Below, piece by piece: positions 1 to 10,818 of a stretch of 64,000 bases of DNA (positions are counted from its first letter, which is position 1; each line of letters opens with the position of its first letter). The stretch is from Oceanospirillaceae bacterium. Its GTDB lineage: Bacteria > Pseudomonadota > Gammaproteobacteria > Pseudomonadales > Balneatricaceae. A model generated the notes under the pieces. That model ran no database searches. It worked only from the letters and a program-made list of their open reading frames with translations, and had not been told where the DNA came from. Location of the stretch: positions 1 through 64,000 of the forward strand of contig JABSRB010000014.1 of the NCBI GenBank assembly GCA_013215375.1, in the 5' to 3' direction. A program made the position numbers and the translations under genes.

Positions 1-57
1 TTAAGCCGAAGCTTAGTGAGTCGCTGATGTTTGCGGCTCCGTTTAAGTGAGGTGCGT

Positions 58-85
58 ATTATATATTTGCGCCTCGTCAAGTCAA
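58..85 (-). promoter_or_regulatory. strong sigma-70 promoter, proximal of a tandem pair, reading out of the window
   Basis: On the minus strand a TTGACT -35 (80-85) is followed after 16 bp by a perfect TATAAT -10 (58-63), with AT-rich sequence upstream (about 93-130) like an UP element. The discriminator and start region is GC-containing (ACGCACCTCACTT). The strength and the pairing with an almost identical promoter 207 bp upstream suggest an rRNA or other stable-RNA operon to the left of the window; that target is inference. Confidence 0.7.
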
Positions 86-264
86 TCATTAATTTGTTTA
101 TTTTTGAATTTTCTTTTTAGCCAGAAGCTAAACTAAAAACCCAAAACAACTTGATTAAAACCTAACCAGAAATTAGTTTAAACGTTATAAAGCAATGCGT
201 TACAACAATTAAAACTCAACTTCTCTCGCGCTGTTTTTCGGGTCACCCCGTTGCGAGGAGGCGA

Positions 265-292
265 ATTATATACAGATCAGCGAGGGCGTCAA
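265..292 (-). promoter_or_regulatory. strong sigma-70 promoter, distal of a tandem pair
   Basis: Minus strand: TTGACG (287-292), 16-bp spacer, TATAAT (265-270), followed by TCGCCTCC. The stretch upstream (about 300-345) is very AT-rich. It points the same way as the promoter at 58-85 and has the same 16-bp spacing. No ORF or RBS lies between the two, so the transcript probably starts a non-coding RNA operon outside the window. Confidence 0.7.
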
Positions 293-299
293 CTGTTAG

Positions 300-786
300 T
301 TTGATTTAATTTTAAATGGTTATATTTTGATTATTTAACACTCATAAAATGGTGCTTTATAGGGTTTTAAGGCCAATGTGGTTTTAAATAGGGCCTGATA
401 GCATTAGGTCGAGTGTTTCTTTGCAGCCAAGAGTGGTTGTTCTAATCTGAATAAGACTCGCGTCGCGGAAATGAACATCTGGGTTGGTGGGGAGAGGTAT
501 TGTCTATCAAATCGGTTTTCAATGACATATAGGGGACATAAACTGTGCATCCCGCTCTTTGTACTGGATAGTTATACTGCGAGTTTAGTTCGTTTGAGAT
601 CGTAGCTTCAAGGCGATGCTGTCATAAACATTAAGCGTACCAACCCCGCTCTTTGGATATACATAGATTGGTTGGGGAGTCTTTTCCGTTTGAAGCGTAA
701 CTTATAGGTATATTTATCGTGATGATTAAGCGTACCAACCCTGCTCTCGACATCCATGTCTTCGCAGGATAAGGCCATCCCTGGCC
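300..786. other. non-coding spacer between outgoing promoters and the atp operon end
   Basis: No convincing coding frame. It holds AT-rich sequence next to the distal promoter (300-350) and, from about 470, imperfect copies of a short motif related to AAGCGTACCAACCCCGCTCT in both orientations. The 82-codon plus-strand frame starting at 756 runs through the atp terminator and antisense to atpC and is not a gene. Confidence 0.6.
631..747. repeat. two imperfect direct repeats with inverted relatives
   Basis: AAGCGTACCAACCC(C/T)GCTCT occurs at about 633-652 and 728-747, 95 bp apart, each preceded by TT. Related inverted pieces (GGTTGGTGGGGAG near 481, GGTTGGGGAG near 669) lie around them, so CCAACC/GGTTGG can pair. 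This is possibly a degraded intergenic repeat family; function unknown. Confidence 0.45.
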
Positions 787-815
787 AAAAAAAAGCCCGC
801 GAGAAGCGGGCTTTT
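787..815 (-). terminator. rho-independent terminator of the atp operon
   Basis: GCCCGC (795-800) and GCGGGC (806-811) pair around a GAGAA loop, extended by AAAA/TTTT. On the minus strand the stem is followed by an uninterrupted run of eight T. It lies about 30 bp past the atpC stop. Confidence 0.9.
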
Positions 816-841
816 AATATTTCAATATGTCTTAGCTTACA

Positions 842-1264
842 TTACTTCAGCTTGTTTCTAATTGCCTTCAAGGTACGGATTTGCGCCGTTGCCTCTGCCA
901 ATTGTGCCGCAGCAGCAGCGAATTCGAATTCACTGTTGTTGTCGCCAATGGCTTTTTCAGCATCAAGCTTCGCCTGTTCTGCCGCCGCTTCATCTAGATC
1001 GTGAGCGCGTAGCGCCGTGTCAGCTAGAATGATCACTTTGGTAGGCTGCACTTCAAAGAAGCCGCCAGAGACGTAGAAGATTTCATGCTCGCCGTTCTGC
1101 TTGCGCAGCTCGACAGGGCCTGGTTTTAGTTCCGTTAAAAGCGGAGTATGACCTGGGTAGATACCCAGCTCACCCAGACTACCTGTGACGGATACGAATT
1201 CGATCTCACCTGAGAAAATTTCTTCCTCGGCACTAACGATGTCGCAAAGTACAGTTGTAGCCAT
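842..1264 (-). CDS. atpC: ATP synthase F1 subunit epsilon
   Basis: 140 aa, the normal length. Epsilon joins the c-ring to the gamma central stalk and inhibits ATP hydrolysis. The N-terminal beta-sandwich (about residues 3-85) carries the conserved [13 protein letters not shown] segment and VSGGFFEV; the C-terminal part is the two-helix regulatory domain with an alanine/glutamate-rich helix. The ATG follows AGAGG at good distance. Last gene of the operon, 62 bp after atpD and directly before the terminator. Confidence 0.97.
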   Translation of the reverse strand: MATTVLCDIVSAEEEIFSGEIEFVSVTGSLGELGIYPGHTPLLTELKPGPVELRKQNGEHEIFYVSGGFFEVQPTKVIILADTALRAHDLDEAAAEQAKLDAEKAIGDNNSEFEFAAAAAQLAEATAQIRTLKAIRNKLK

Positions 1265-1326
1265 GTTAATTACCTCTTTTTAAAACCCCTTGGTTATCCC
1301 AAGAGGCTTTATGGTGCTAAACCAAA

Positions 1327-2766
<1,440 letters not shown>

Positions 2767-2769
2767 CTA

Positions 2770-3633
2770 TTAAACTGCTGACGCGCCGCTTACGATCTCA
2801 GATATTTCCTGAGTAATCGCCGCTTGACGTGCCTTGTTGTATATCATCTGCAGTTCATCAATTAAGTCGCCAGCATTATCTGTTGCGCTCTTCATGGCTA
2901 TCATACGAGCTGCCTGTTCGCAGGCATTATTCTCGATAACCGCTTGATAAACTTGAGACTCTACGAAACGTGCTAGCAAGCTGTTAAGCAGCTCTTTAGC
3001 ATCGGGCTCGTAGATATAGTCCCAGTGATGGTCCAGCAGTTTTTCGTCGTCTTCTGCTTTCAGTGGTAGCACTTGCTGAACGCTTGGAGATTGCGTCATA
3101 GTATTAACGAAATCGTTACACACTATGTACAAACGGTCCAAGTTGCCTTCGCTGAAGGAATCTAACATGGTTTTAACAGAGCCGATTAAATCAGCTACTG
3201 CAGGCTTATCGCCCAATTGCGATTTTGCCGCAACCACATTGCCGCCAAAGCTTTTGAAAAAAGCTGCCGACTTAGCTCCCAACGCGCAAATGTCAACTTC
3301 GACACCGGCATCGTTATATTCTTTCATGCTTCTCATCGCCGCTTTGAACACGTTAATGTTCAAACCGCCACAGAGACCGCGATCGGATGAAACTACAATG
3401 TAGCCCACACGTTTTACTTCGCGCTCTAACATGTACAAATGCTTGTATTCAGGATTTGATTTACTCAAATGCTGAATCACACCACGGATACTTCGAGCGT
3501 ACGGACGGGAAGATTGCATGCGTTCTTGGGCCTTACGCATCTTACTAGCGGCAACCATTTCCATGGCGCTAGTAATTTTACGTGTGCTACCAATACTGGC
3601 AATTTGCGTTTTTATCTCTTTTCCGACTGCCAT
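2770..3633 (-). CDS. atpG: ATP synthase F1 subunit gamma
   Basis: 287 aa, the rotating central stalk. The N-terminal helix has the conserved [32 protein letters not shown]; the C-terminal helix has [43 protein letters not shown], which enters the alpha3beta3 hexamer. [10 protein letters not shown] is the conserved Rossmann-like core motif. No unusual features. Confidence 0.98.
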   Translation of the reverse strand: MAVGKEIKTQIASIGSTRKITSAMEMVAASKMRKAQERMQSSRPYARSIRGVIQHLSKSNPEYKHLYMLEREVKRVGYIVVSSDRGLCGGLNINVFKAAMRSMKEYNDAGVEVDICALGAKSAAFFKSFGGNVVAAKSQLGDKPAVADLIGSVKTMLDSFSEGNLDRLYIVCNDFVNTMTQSPSVQQVLPLKAEDDEKLLDHHWDYIYEPDAKELLNSLLARFVESQVYQAVIENNACEQAARMIAMKSATDNAGDLIDELQMIYNKARQAAITQEISEIVSGASAV

Positions 3634-3725
3634 AGCTATTCCGCCTATGTTATTTAAGTAACTTTGCTAATTTTAAGTCTTTACCTGTAGACACTGCTGC
3701 CTACAGGTACGCATTTAAGCGTCGA

Positions 3726-5270
3726 CTACCAAGTGCTAGTTGCCTTAAATTTCTCGATACCCGCTTTAAATGTCGCAGAAATCTCATCGTTATACGCGCC
3801 AGTGTCGTTGATCTTATCCATTACATCAGCGTAATCGCTGTTGAAGAATGAAATCAATGCCGCCTCAAAGTCACCGATTTTCTTGATCTCGATGTCTTTC
3901 AGGTAGCCTTCGTTAGCGGCGAATAGGGATAGACCCATTTCAGCCACTGACATTGGCGTGTACTGCTTCTGCTTCATTAGCTCTGTTACAGACTGTCCGT
4001 GTTCTAGCTGGGCGCGAGTCGCGTCATCTAGATCGGATGCGAACTGGGCGAATGCCGCCAATTCACGGTACTGTGCAAGTGCCAAACGAATACCACCACC
4101 AAGCTTCTTGATGATTTTAGTCTGAGCTGCACCACCAACACGTGATACAGATAGACCAGCGTTAATCGCAGGACGGATACCGGCGTTGTACAAATCTGTC
4201 TCAAGGAAGATCTGACCGTCAGTAATCGAAATAACGTTAGTAGGAACGAATGCTGATACGTCACCACCTTGTGTTTCGATGATAGGTAGCGCAGTTAATG
4301 AACCTGTCTTACCTTTTACTTCACCGTTAGTGAACTTCTCAACGTACTCAACGTTTACGCGAGCAGAACGCTCAAGTAGACGGGAGTGGAGATAGAACAC
4401 ATCACCAGGGTACGCTTCACGTCCTGGAGGACGGCGTAACAATAGTGAAATTTGACGATAAGCCCAAGCTTGCTTAGTCAGATCATCATATACAATCAGT
4501 GCGTCTTCACCGCGGTCACGGAAGTATTCACCCATTGTGCAACCAGCATACGGTGCTAAGAACTGCATTGCTGCAGGATCTGATGCACCAGCGGCTACCA
4601 CAATAGTGTGTTCCATTGCGCCGTGTTCTTCTAATTTGCGTACTACGTTAGCGATAGTAGACTGCTTTTGACCAATGGCGACATAGACACAAGTAATGCC
4701 CTTGCCTTTTTGGTTGATGATTGCGTCGATAGCAATCGCAGTTTTACCGATCTGACGGTCGCCGATGATCAGCTCACGCTGGCCACGTCCGACAGGAACC
4801 ATCGCGTCAATCGCTTTAAGACCAGTCTGGATAGGCTGATCAACCGATTTACGTTCGATAACGCCCGGTGCTACTTTTTCAACAGCATCGGTCAATTTTG
4901 TGTCAACAGGTCCCTTGCCGTCGATTGGGTTACCTAGTGCGTCTACAACGCGACCACGTAACTCAGGTCCGACTGGAACTTCTAGGATGCGGCCAGTACA
5001 ACGTGCCGTCATGCCTTCTACTAACTGTTGGTAGTCACCTAGGACTACCGCGCCTACTGCATCGCGCTCAAGGTTGAGTGCCATACCGTATACGCCGCCA
5101 GGGAATTCAATCATTTCCCCGTACATTACATCTGCCAGACCGTGGATCAAGATGATACCGTCGGCTACACTGACAATCGTGCCCTCATTTTTTGCTTGAG
5201 AAGACACATCCAGCTTGTCGATGCGCTTCTTGAGGATCTCGCTGATCTCTGATGGATTCAGTTGCTGCAT
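3726..5270 (-). CDS. atpA: ATP synthase F1 subunit alpha
   Basis: 514 aa, usual length. The non-catalytic nucleotide-binding subunit keeps the P-loop GDRQIGKT at residues 170-177. The N-terminal [17 protein letters not shown] helix is the delta-binding segment. It starts 16 bp after the atpH stop, so translational coupling is likely. Confidence 0.98.
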   Translation of the reverse strand: MQQLNPSEISEILKKRIDKLDVSSQAKNEGTIVSVADGIILIHGLADVMYGEMIEFPGGVYGMALNLERDAVGAVVLGDYQQLVEGMTARCTGRILEVPVGPELRGRVVDALGNPIDGKGPVDTKLTDAVEKVAPGVIERKSVDQPIQTGLKAIDAMVPVGRGQRELIIGDRQIGKTAIAIDAIINQKGKGITCVYVAIGQKQSTIANVVRKLEEHGAMEHTIVVAAGASDPAAMQFLAPYAGCTMGEYFRDRGEDALIVYDDLTKQAWAYRQISLLLRRPPGREAYPGDVFYLHSRLLERSARVNVEYVEKFTNGEVKGKTGSLTALPIIETQGGDVSAFVPTNVISITDGQIFLETDLYNAGIRPAINAGLSVSRVGGAAQTKIIKKLGGGIRLALAQYRELAAFAQFASDLDDATRAQLEHGQSVTELMKQKQYTPMSVAEMGLSLFAANEGYLKDIEIKKIGDFEAALISFFNSDYADVMDKINDTGAYNDEISATFKAGIEKFKATSTW

Positions 5271-5286
5271 GGTTATTCCTCGATAC

Positions 5287-5820
5287 TCAGGAATTTAATA
5301 CTTCGGCCAGTTTCGCAATTTTTGCGCGAACTGAACCGTCGATTACTAGGTCTTGGGTGCGAATCACCAAACCACCTAAGATAGATTTATCTACCGTAGA
5401 AGTTATAGATACGTCACGACCTAGTTTAGCGCTTAACGCCTGAGTTAATTTTTGTTGCTGTTGCTCGTCAAGCTCATAGGCTGTAGTCACGTCGATTTCA
5501 ACGTTTGACTGCTGATTTGCCTTGAGCTGCTCAAACTGCGCTGAAATTTCAGGAATAAGAGCCAGACGGTTATTCTCTGCTAGAAGACCGATGAAGTTTT
5601 TACCACTTTCATCTAAATCTGTCAGCACAGTAATTACCGCGTCTGCCTTTTGTTCACTGGTCAGTGCAGGGTTGCCCAATATACTCTTCATCACGTTATC
5701 AGAGGCAACTTGTGCCGCTTCAAGCAATGATTTAGACCAGTTATCGATAGTGCCCGCATCGCGAGCAAATTCGAAAACTGCTTTAGTATAAGGACGAGCT
5801 ACTGTATTGAGTTCAGCCAT
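5287..5820 (-). CDS. atpH: ATP synthase F1 subunit delta
   Basis: 177 aa. Delta caps the alpha3beta3 head and holds it to the b-subunit stator. The N-terminal six-helix bundle begins [18 protein letters not shown]; the C-terminal end has the conserved [28 protein letters not shown]-type segment (here ILGG). It lies 12 bp after atpF and 16 bp before atpA in the operon. Confidence 0.97.
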   Translation of the reverse strand: MAELNTVARPYTKAVFEFARDAGTIDNWSKSLLEAAQVASDNVMKSILGNPALTSEQKADAVITVLTDLDESGKNFIGLLAENNRLALIPEISAQFEQLKANQQSNVEIDVTTAYELDEQQQQKLTQALSAKLGRDVSITSTVDKSILGGLVIRTQDLVIDGSVRAKIAKLAEVLNS

Positions 5821-5832
5821 CGTAAACCTCGC

Positions 5833-6303
5833 TTAAAGCTCCGCTGCTAGTTTATCAACTAGTTTAGCGTGGGCGGCTTTGTCAACCTCTGCTTCAAGAA
5901 TTTTCTCTGCGCCTGCAATTGCCAGTACGGCAACTTGAGAACGCAAATCTTCTTTAGCACGGTTAATTTCCTGTTCGATATCAGCGTCTGCTGCTACTTT
6001 AATGCGGAATGCTTCCGCAGTAGCTGCTTCTTTTGCTTCGTCGATAATCTGGCTCGCCCGCTTGTTAGCCTGTTCGATGATGGCGGCTGACTGCTCTTTG
6101 CCTTCCTGCAGATCTGCTTCGGCTTTTTCTTGAGCCGCACGCAAATCGCGTTCTGCACGGTCAGCAGCGTCTAGACCTTCAGCGATCTTCTGCTTACGCT
6201 CTTCTAGGGCAGCCGTAATCGGTGGCCATACGTATTTCATACAAAATACGACGAAGAAGAAGAATGCAATGATCTGACCAATAATGGTTAGATTAATATT
6301 CAC
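5833..6303 (-). CDS. atpF: ATP synthase Fo subunit b
   Basis: 156 aa, same length as the Escherichia coli protein. One N-terminal membrane helix (about residues 4-26, with KYVWPPI at its cytoplasmic end) is followed by a long charged Ala/Glu/Lys-rich coiled coil forming the peripheral stalk. One copy only, so the stator is a b homodimer rather than a b/b-prime pair. Confidence 0.97.
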   Translation of the reverse strand: MNINLTIIGQIIAFFFFVVFCMKYVWPPITAALEERKQKIAEGLDAADRAERDLRAAQEKAEADLQEGKEQSAAIIEQANKRASQIIDEAKEAATAEAFRIKVAADADIEQEINRAKEDLRSQVAVLAIAGAEKILEAEVDKAAHAKLVDKLAAEL

Positions 6304-6358
6304 GCCATTACCTCTCGTAGTTAATTAAGTGTTATCTAAAAAGTAGGGTGCTACTTAA

Positions 6359-6616
<258 letters not shown>

Positions 6617-6652
6617 TTAAAAATTTAAAGTTTAAAAAATTCAATTACAACG

Positions 6653-7567
<915 letters not shown>

Positions 7568-7572
7568 TCAGA

Positions 7573-7998
7573 TTAAAGTTTTATGAATCGTTTATCGGCA
7601 CGCATCTGCAAATACCAGCCTAGAGCCTGTACTGCGATGTACGTGCCAAATAGGGAAAATGGGCTCAGTGGCTTCACTAGAACAAAAACCAGTGCAAACA
7701 ACAATGCACCTATTACCATTTTCCATATTTGGCCAATATATAAATCTGCCAAGGTACGGTTTGCCGATTGCTCAGCCGTTGTATGTGCTGCATCAATAAG
7801 TATGCGATTTGCTGCATAAGCATAGGGTATTAGGTAGATCAGACCGCCTAACAGCGCTGAGTATCCCCATTCCCACGACTTTAAACTAACCAGTAACGCA
7901 ATCGCGCCAATGGCAATTAATTGATACACAATATTTAGGAGTGTTTTCTGTCGTACTACTTGAGTATGACCTCGTGTACTACGGCTGTTTTTTAGCAT
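7573..7998 (-). CDS. atpI: ATP synthase assembly protein I
   Basis: 141 aa with about four hydrophobic helices (roughly residues 22-40, 47-64, 92-110, 115-131). AtpI is a small non-structural membrane protein thought to help c-ring assembly; sequence conservation is weak, so the call rests on topology plus position as first gene of the atp operon. Basic N-terminus, no cleaved signal. Confidence 0.9.
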   Translation of the reverse strand: MLKNSRSTRGHTQVVRQKTLLNIVYQLIAIGAIALLVSLKSWEWGYSALLGGLIYLIPYAYAANRILIDAAHTTAEQSANRTLADLYIGQIWKMVIGALLFALVFVLVKPLSPFSLFGTYIAVQALGWYLQMRADKRFIKL

Positions 7999-8060
7999 TT
8001 TTTAGCGCTCTTCACTCTTTTTTTATTTTTTGCTACATACAGCTTTAAATTAGGGGGCTG

Positions 8061-8090
8061 ATTATATGGGGTTGTCTATCCCGAGACAAC
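8061..8090 (-). promoter_or_regulatory. atp operon promoter with overlapping inverted repeat
   Basis: On the minus strand TTGTCT (8084-8089), 17-bp spacer and TATAAT (8061-8066) make a near-consensus promoter about 60 bp upstream of atpI. GTTGTCT (8071-8077) and AGACAAC (8084-8090) form a perfect 7-bp inverted repeat with a 6-bp centre covering the -35 and most of the spacer, the position of a typical repressor operator. No regulator is identified. Confidence 0.75.
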
Positions 8091-8205
8091 TAATTCTGCG
8101 GTGATTTTAGCAAAACAACCCCATTTCTTGAAATACACCTATAAAACCAAATATTTAACTGCTAAGTTTTTTAAAATGTATTTTGTTTAGCAACAGCTTC
8201 GAAAC

Positions 8206-9105
8206 TTACAAACCCGCTAGTAGTTCTTCTAGTTTTTCTGCATTTTCGAAGGAGATCGTGATTTTTCCACGCCCTTTAGCGTTTTGTTTGATATCTACTT
8301 TAGCGCTATATTTAGCGGTTAAATCAGCCGATATCTTTTCTAAATTCACATCTGGGGCAGGTTTAGGCGTTATTACTTTGGGTAATTCTCCCGATTGCCA
8401 TTTACGCACTAATTCCTCTGTCTGACGAACAGACATCCCCTTACCAGCGACTTCGCGAGCAACACTTATTTGTATATCACCTTCAAGGCCCAATAGAGCC
8501 CTAGCATGGCCCATATCGATATCACCGTATTCTAGTAATTTTCGGACATCTTCAGTTAACTTGGTTAAGCGTAATAAGTTAGTCACAGCAGAACGGGATT
8601 TACCAACAGCTGTAGCCACTTCTTGCTGAGTTAGATCAAACTCATCCTGAAGACGTTTAAGGGCTATTGCCTCTTCCATCGCATTGAGGTTTTCACGCTG
8701 GATATTTTCAATCAACGCCATGGCGATAGCTGCTTCATCACTCACATCTTTGATAATAACCGGAATGGTGTCTAAGCCGGCTAATTGGGTAGCCTGCCAG
8801 CGACGCTCCCCGGCTATTATTTCATACATGTCCGCAGACACAGGACGAATAATGATGGGCTGCATTACTCCTTGGGCTTTAATCGAATTGCACAAATCCT
8901 CGAGAGCTTGTGGCTCCAAATCACGGCGAGGTTGATATTTACCACGTTGGATTCTGGTCACATCTAAGATGCGATACCCTTCCGTTGGAGATGCAGTTTC
9001 TGATGCTAAGTTTTGCTCAGCCATATCTGCATTCACTTGCTCTTCCAGGGAAGCGCCAGATAGTAGTGCGTCTAAGCCTCGACCTAAGCCTCTTTTCTTT
9101 GCCAT
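8206..9105 (-). CDS. parB: chromosome partitioning protein ParB
   Basis: 299 aa. ParB binds parS sites near the origin, spreads as a CTP-dependent clamp and acts with ParA to segregate the origins. N-terminal KKRGLGRGLDALL is the usual ParA-stimulating tail; GKYQPRRDL (residues 55-63) and GERRW (99-103) are the CTP-binding boxes; a helix-turn-helix follows (LTQQEVATAVGKSRSAVTNLLRL). It starts 24 bp after parA. I found no perfect parS in the window. Confidence 0.97.
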   Translation of the reverse strand: MAKKRGLGRGLDALLSGASLEEQVNADMAEQNLASETASPTEGYRILDVTRIQRGKYQPRRDLEPQALEDLCNSIKAQGVMQPIIIRPVSADMYEIIAGERRWQATQLAGLDTIPVIIKDVSDEAAIAMALIENIQRENLNAMEEAIALKRLQDEFDLTQQEVATAVGKSRSAVTNLLRLTKLTEDVRKLLEYGDIDMGHARALLGLEGDIQISVAREVAGKGMSVRQTEELVRKWQSGELPKVITPKPAPDVNLEKISADLTAKYSAKVDIKQNAKGRGKITISFENAEKLEELLAGL

Positions 9106-9129
9106 TTTAATACCTTTAGTCAGAGCGTC

Positions 9130-9939
9130 TTATTTAGTTGCTGCTGATTCATCTAAAACTTGTTGTTTACGTTCCTGTTCCGTTTTACGGCTTAATTCGC
9201 CTGCTAAAGCGAGATAAGCGAGTGCTCCGCGGGAGTTCTTGTCGTACATTAACGCTGGTAAACCGTGTGATGGCGCCTCTGCTAAACGGATGTTACGTGG
9301 AATAATAGTACGGTAGACCTTATCGCCAAAATATTCTATCAAGTGATTGGAAACATCTTTAGTCAAGGTCATTCTTGGATCGTACATAGTGCGCAAAATA
9401 CCCTCTATTTTAAGCGAGGGGTTGAGACGTGAATTTATTTTCTCAATGGTCCCAATTAACGAACTTATCCCCTCTAACGCATAGTACTCACATTGCATGG
9501 GAATAATGACCCCGCTGGAAGCTGCCAGCGCATTGACCGTCAGTAAGTTCAGTGAGGGGGGATTGTCGATCAATATGTAGTCGTAATCATCTAATACTGG
9601 CATCAGTGCCATTTTTAAACGAAACTCTCGTCTAGGTAATTCTAAAAGCTCTACTTCTGCAGCCGTTAATTCACCGTTGGAACCAATCACATCATAGCCA
9701 ATTTCGGCATTTTTGATGATGGCATCGGTAGCGGATGCCTTACCGGTTAATACTTCATAAGCGGAGTTTTCTAGATCGTATTTATTTACTCCACTCCCCA
9801 TAGTGGCGTTACCTTGCGGATCTAAATCGACCATTAACACGCGGTTTTTAGTTGCAGCCAGAGATGCCGACAAATTCACACAAGTTGTGGTTTTACCAAC
9901 GCCGCCTTTTTGGTTAGTAATTGTCAGTATTTTTGCCAC
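9130..9939 (-). CDS. parA: chromosome partitioning ATPase ParA
   Basis: 269 aa deviant-Walker ATPase. KGGVGKTT is at residues 11-18, with a MVDLDPQGNAT switch and YILIDNPPSLNLLTVNAL. The second line normally reads DCPPS; here the motif is DNPPS, a mild deviation. It starts 2 bp after the rsmG stop, so the two are translationally coupled. Works with the downstream parB on the origin region next door. Confidence 0.97.
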   Translation of the reverse strand: MAKILTITNQKGGVGKTTTCVNLSASLAATKNRVLMVDLDPQGNATMGSGVNKYDLENSAYEVLTGKASATDAIIKNAEIGYDVIGSNGELTAAEVELLELPRREFRLKMALMPVLDDYDYILIDNPPSLNLLTVNALAASSGVIIPMQCEYYALEGISSLIGTIEKINSRLNPSLKIEGILRTMYDPRMTLTKDVSNHLIEYFGDKVYRTIIPRNIRLAEAPSHGLPALMYDKNSRGALAYLALAGELSRKTEQERKQQVLDESAATK

Positions 9940-9941
9940 GC

Positions 9942-10580
9942 TTAGGCTCTCCTTATTTCCATCAAATGCCGAGCACCCTCACAACCGGGTACTGCTAAGA
10001 CATGATTCGCAATTAGAGCATATCCAACAGGTAGTTGCGATATCTCTTGGGTGGAAATTGACGCTTTCATTGCAAGAAATACGCCATCACTGCCACAGAG
10101 ATGATCTGTCCAAGTCAACATATCATTAACGGAGGCAAATGCCCTGGAGATAACCGCTGCAAAAGGCCCACTTTTACAATCTTCCGCTCTGCCGCGAATC
10201 ACTTCTAAGTTTTTTAAGCCCAACTCTATTTTAACTTGGTTCTGGAAGCGGGTTTTTTTACCATTACTATCAATGCTAGTAACTGCTAATTGAGGCCGAC
10301 AAATCGCTAGTAATAATCCAGGTAACCCCGCACCACTACCTACATCAACAATATTTTTATAACCCGCTTTATCGATCAGCGATAAGACGCTGAGACTATC
10401 AATAATATGGCGGTTAATCATTTCGATGGGATCGCGAACAGCCGTTAAATTAAACGCTTTGTTCCATTTTATTAGCAGCGCATGGTAAGCCAGCAATTGA
10501 TCAATTATTTGCTGATCTAATTCTAGACCCAGTAGCTTTAACTGTTTATTCAATAAATTTTGATATTCTAAATCGTACAT
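9942..10580 (-). CDS. rsmG: 16S rRNA (guanine-N7) methyltransferase RsmG
   Basis: 212 aa from the chosen start. RsmG (GidB) methylates 16S rRNA G527 with SAM; the SAM motif is DVGSGAGLPG at residues 79-88. The frame opens 16 codons upstream at 10628, but that extension is encoded by the palindrome at 10603-10634, and MYDLEYQNLL at 10580 has AAGGG upstream and gives the family length (about 207 aa). First gene of rsmG-parA-parB. Confidence 0.93.
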   Translation of the reverse strand: MYDLEYQNLLNKQLKLLGLELDQQIIDQLLAYHALLIKWNKAFNLTAVRDPIEMINRHIIDSLSVLSLIDKAGYKNIVDVGSGAGLPGLLLAICRPQLAVTSIDSNGKKTRFQNQVKIELGLKNLEVIRGRAEDCKSGPFAAVISRAFASVNDMLTWTDHLCGSDGVFLAMKASISTQEISQLPVGYALIANHVLAVPGCEGARHLMEIRRA

Positions 10581-10597
10581 TTCCACAACCCTTTTGA

Positions 10598-10634
10598 CAA
10601 AAAAGGCTGTGAATAAGATTTTATTCACAGCCTT
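10598..10634 (-). terminator. perfect 14-bp hairpin with T-run, built from two facing DnaA boxes
   Basis: AAGGCTGTGAATAA (10603-10616) and TTATTCACAGCCTT (10621-10634) pair perfectly around GATT. On the minus strand it is followed by TTTTTTG, so it should end transcription coming from mnmG. The arms contain TGTGAATAA (10608-10616) and TTATTCACA (10621-10629), both exact DnaA-box sequences. It sits only 18 bp upstream of the rsmG start. Confidence 0.8.
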
Positions 10635-10644
10635 ATAAAATTAT

Positions 10645-10803
10645 TTACTTGTTAGTAACTTTACCTGTATCAGTGACTCCTGAATGGTACTTAGCGCAAC
10701 CTCTTGATTCTATGACGGTTCTAAATATATTTTCTGAACCTATGGGTGCAACCAAAATTTTCCAAATCCACCACAAAACCAATATTTCAAACTCTGCTTC
10801 CAT
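10645..10803 (-). CDS. possible small protein, 52 aa, unknown
   Basis: An open frame of 52 codons fills the space between mnmG and the terminator: ATG at 10803, TAA at 10645-10647, 15 bp after the mnmG stop. The translation has a tryptophan-rich hydrophobic start (ILVLWWIWKILVAP) and a polar C-terminus (ESRGCAKYHSGVTDTGKVTNK). AGAGG abuts the ATG with no spacing, a poor RBS. The terminator directly behind the stop favours a real gene; length and RBS argue against. I recognise no family. Confidence 0.3.
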   Translation of the reverse strand: MEAEFEILVLWWIWKILVAPIGSENIFRTVIESRGCAKYHSGVTDTGKVTNK

Positions 10804-10818
10804 CCTCTAATCGCGGAT

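Noticed and set aside
9780-9940. DNPPS instead of DCPPS in ParA as a sign of inactivity
   Set aside because: All catalytic Walker residues are intact, so this is ordinary variation.
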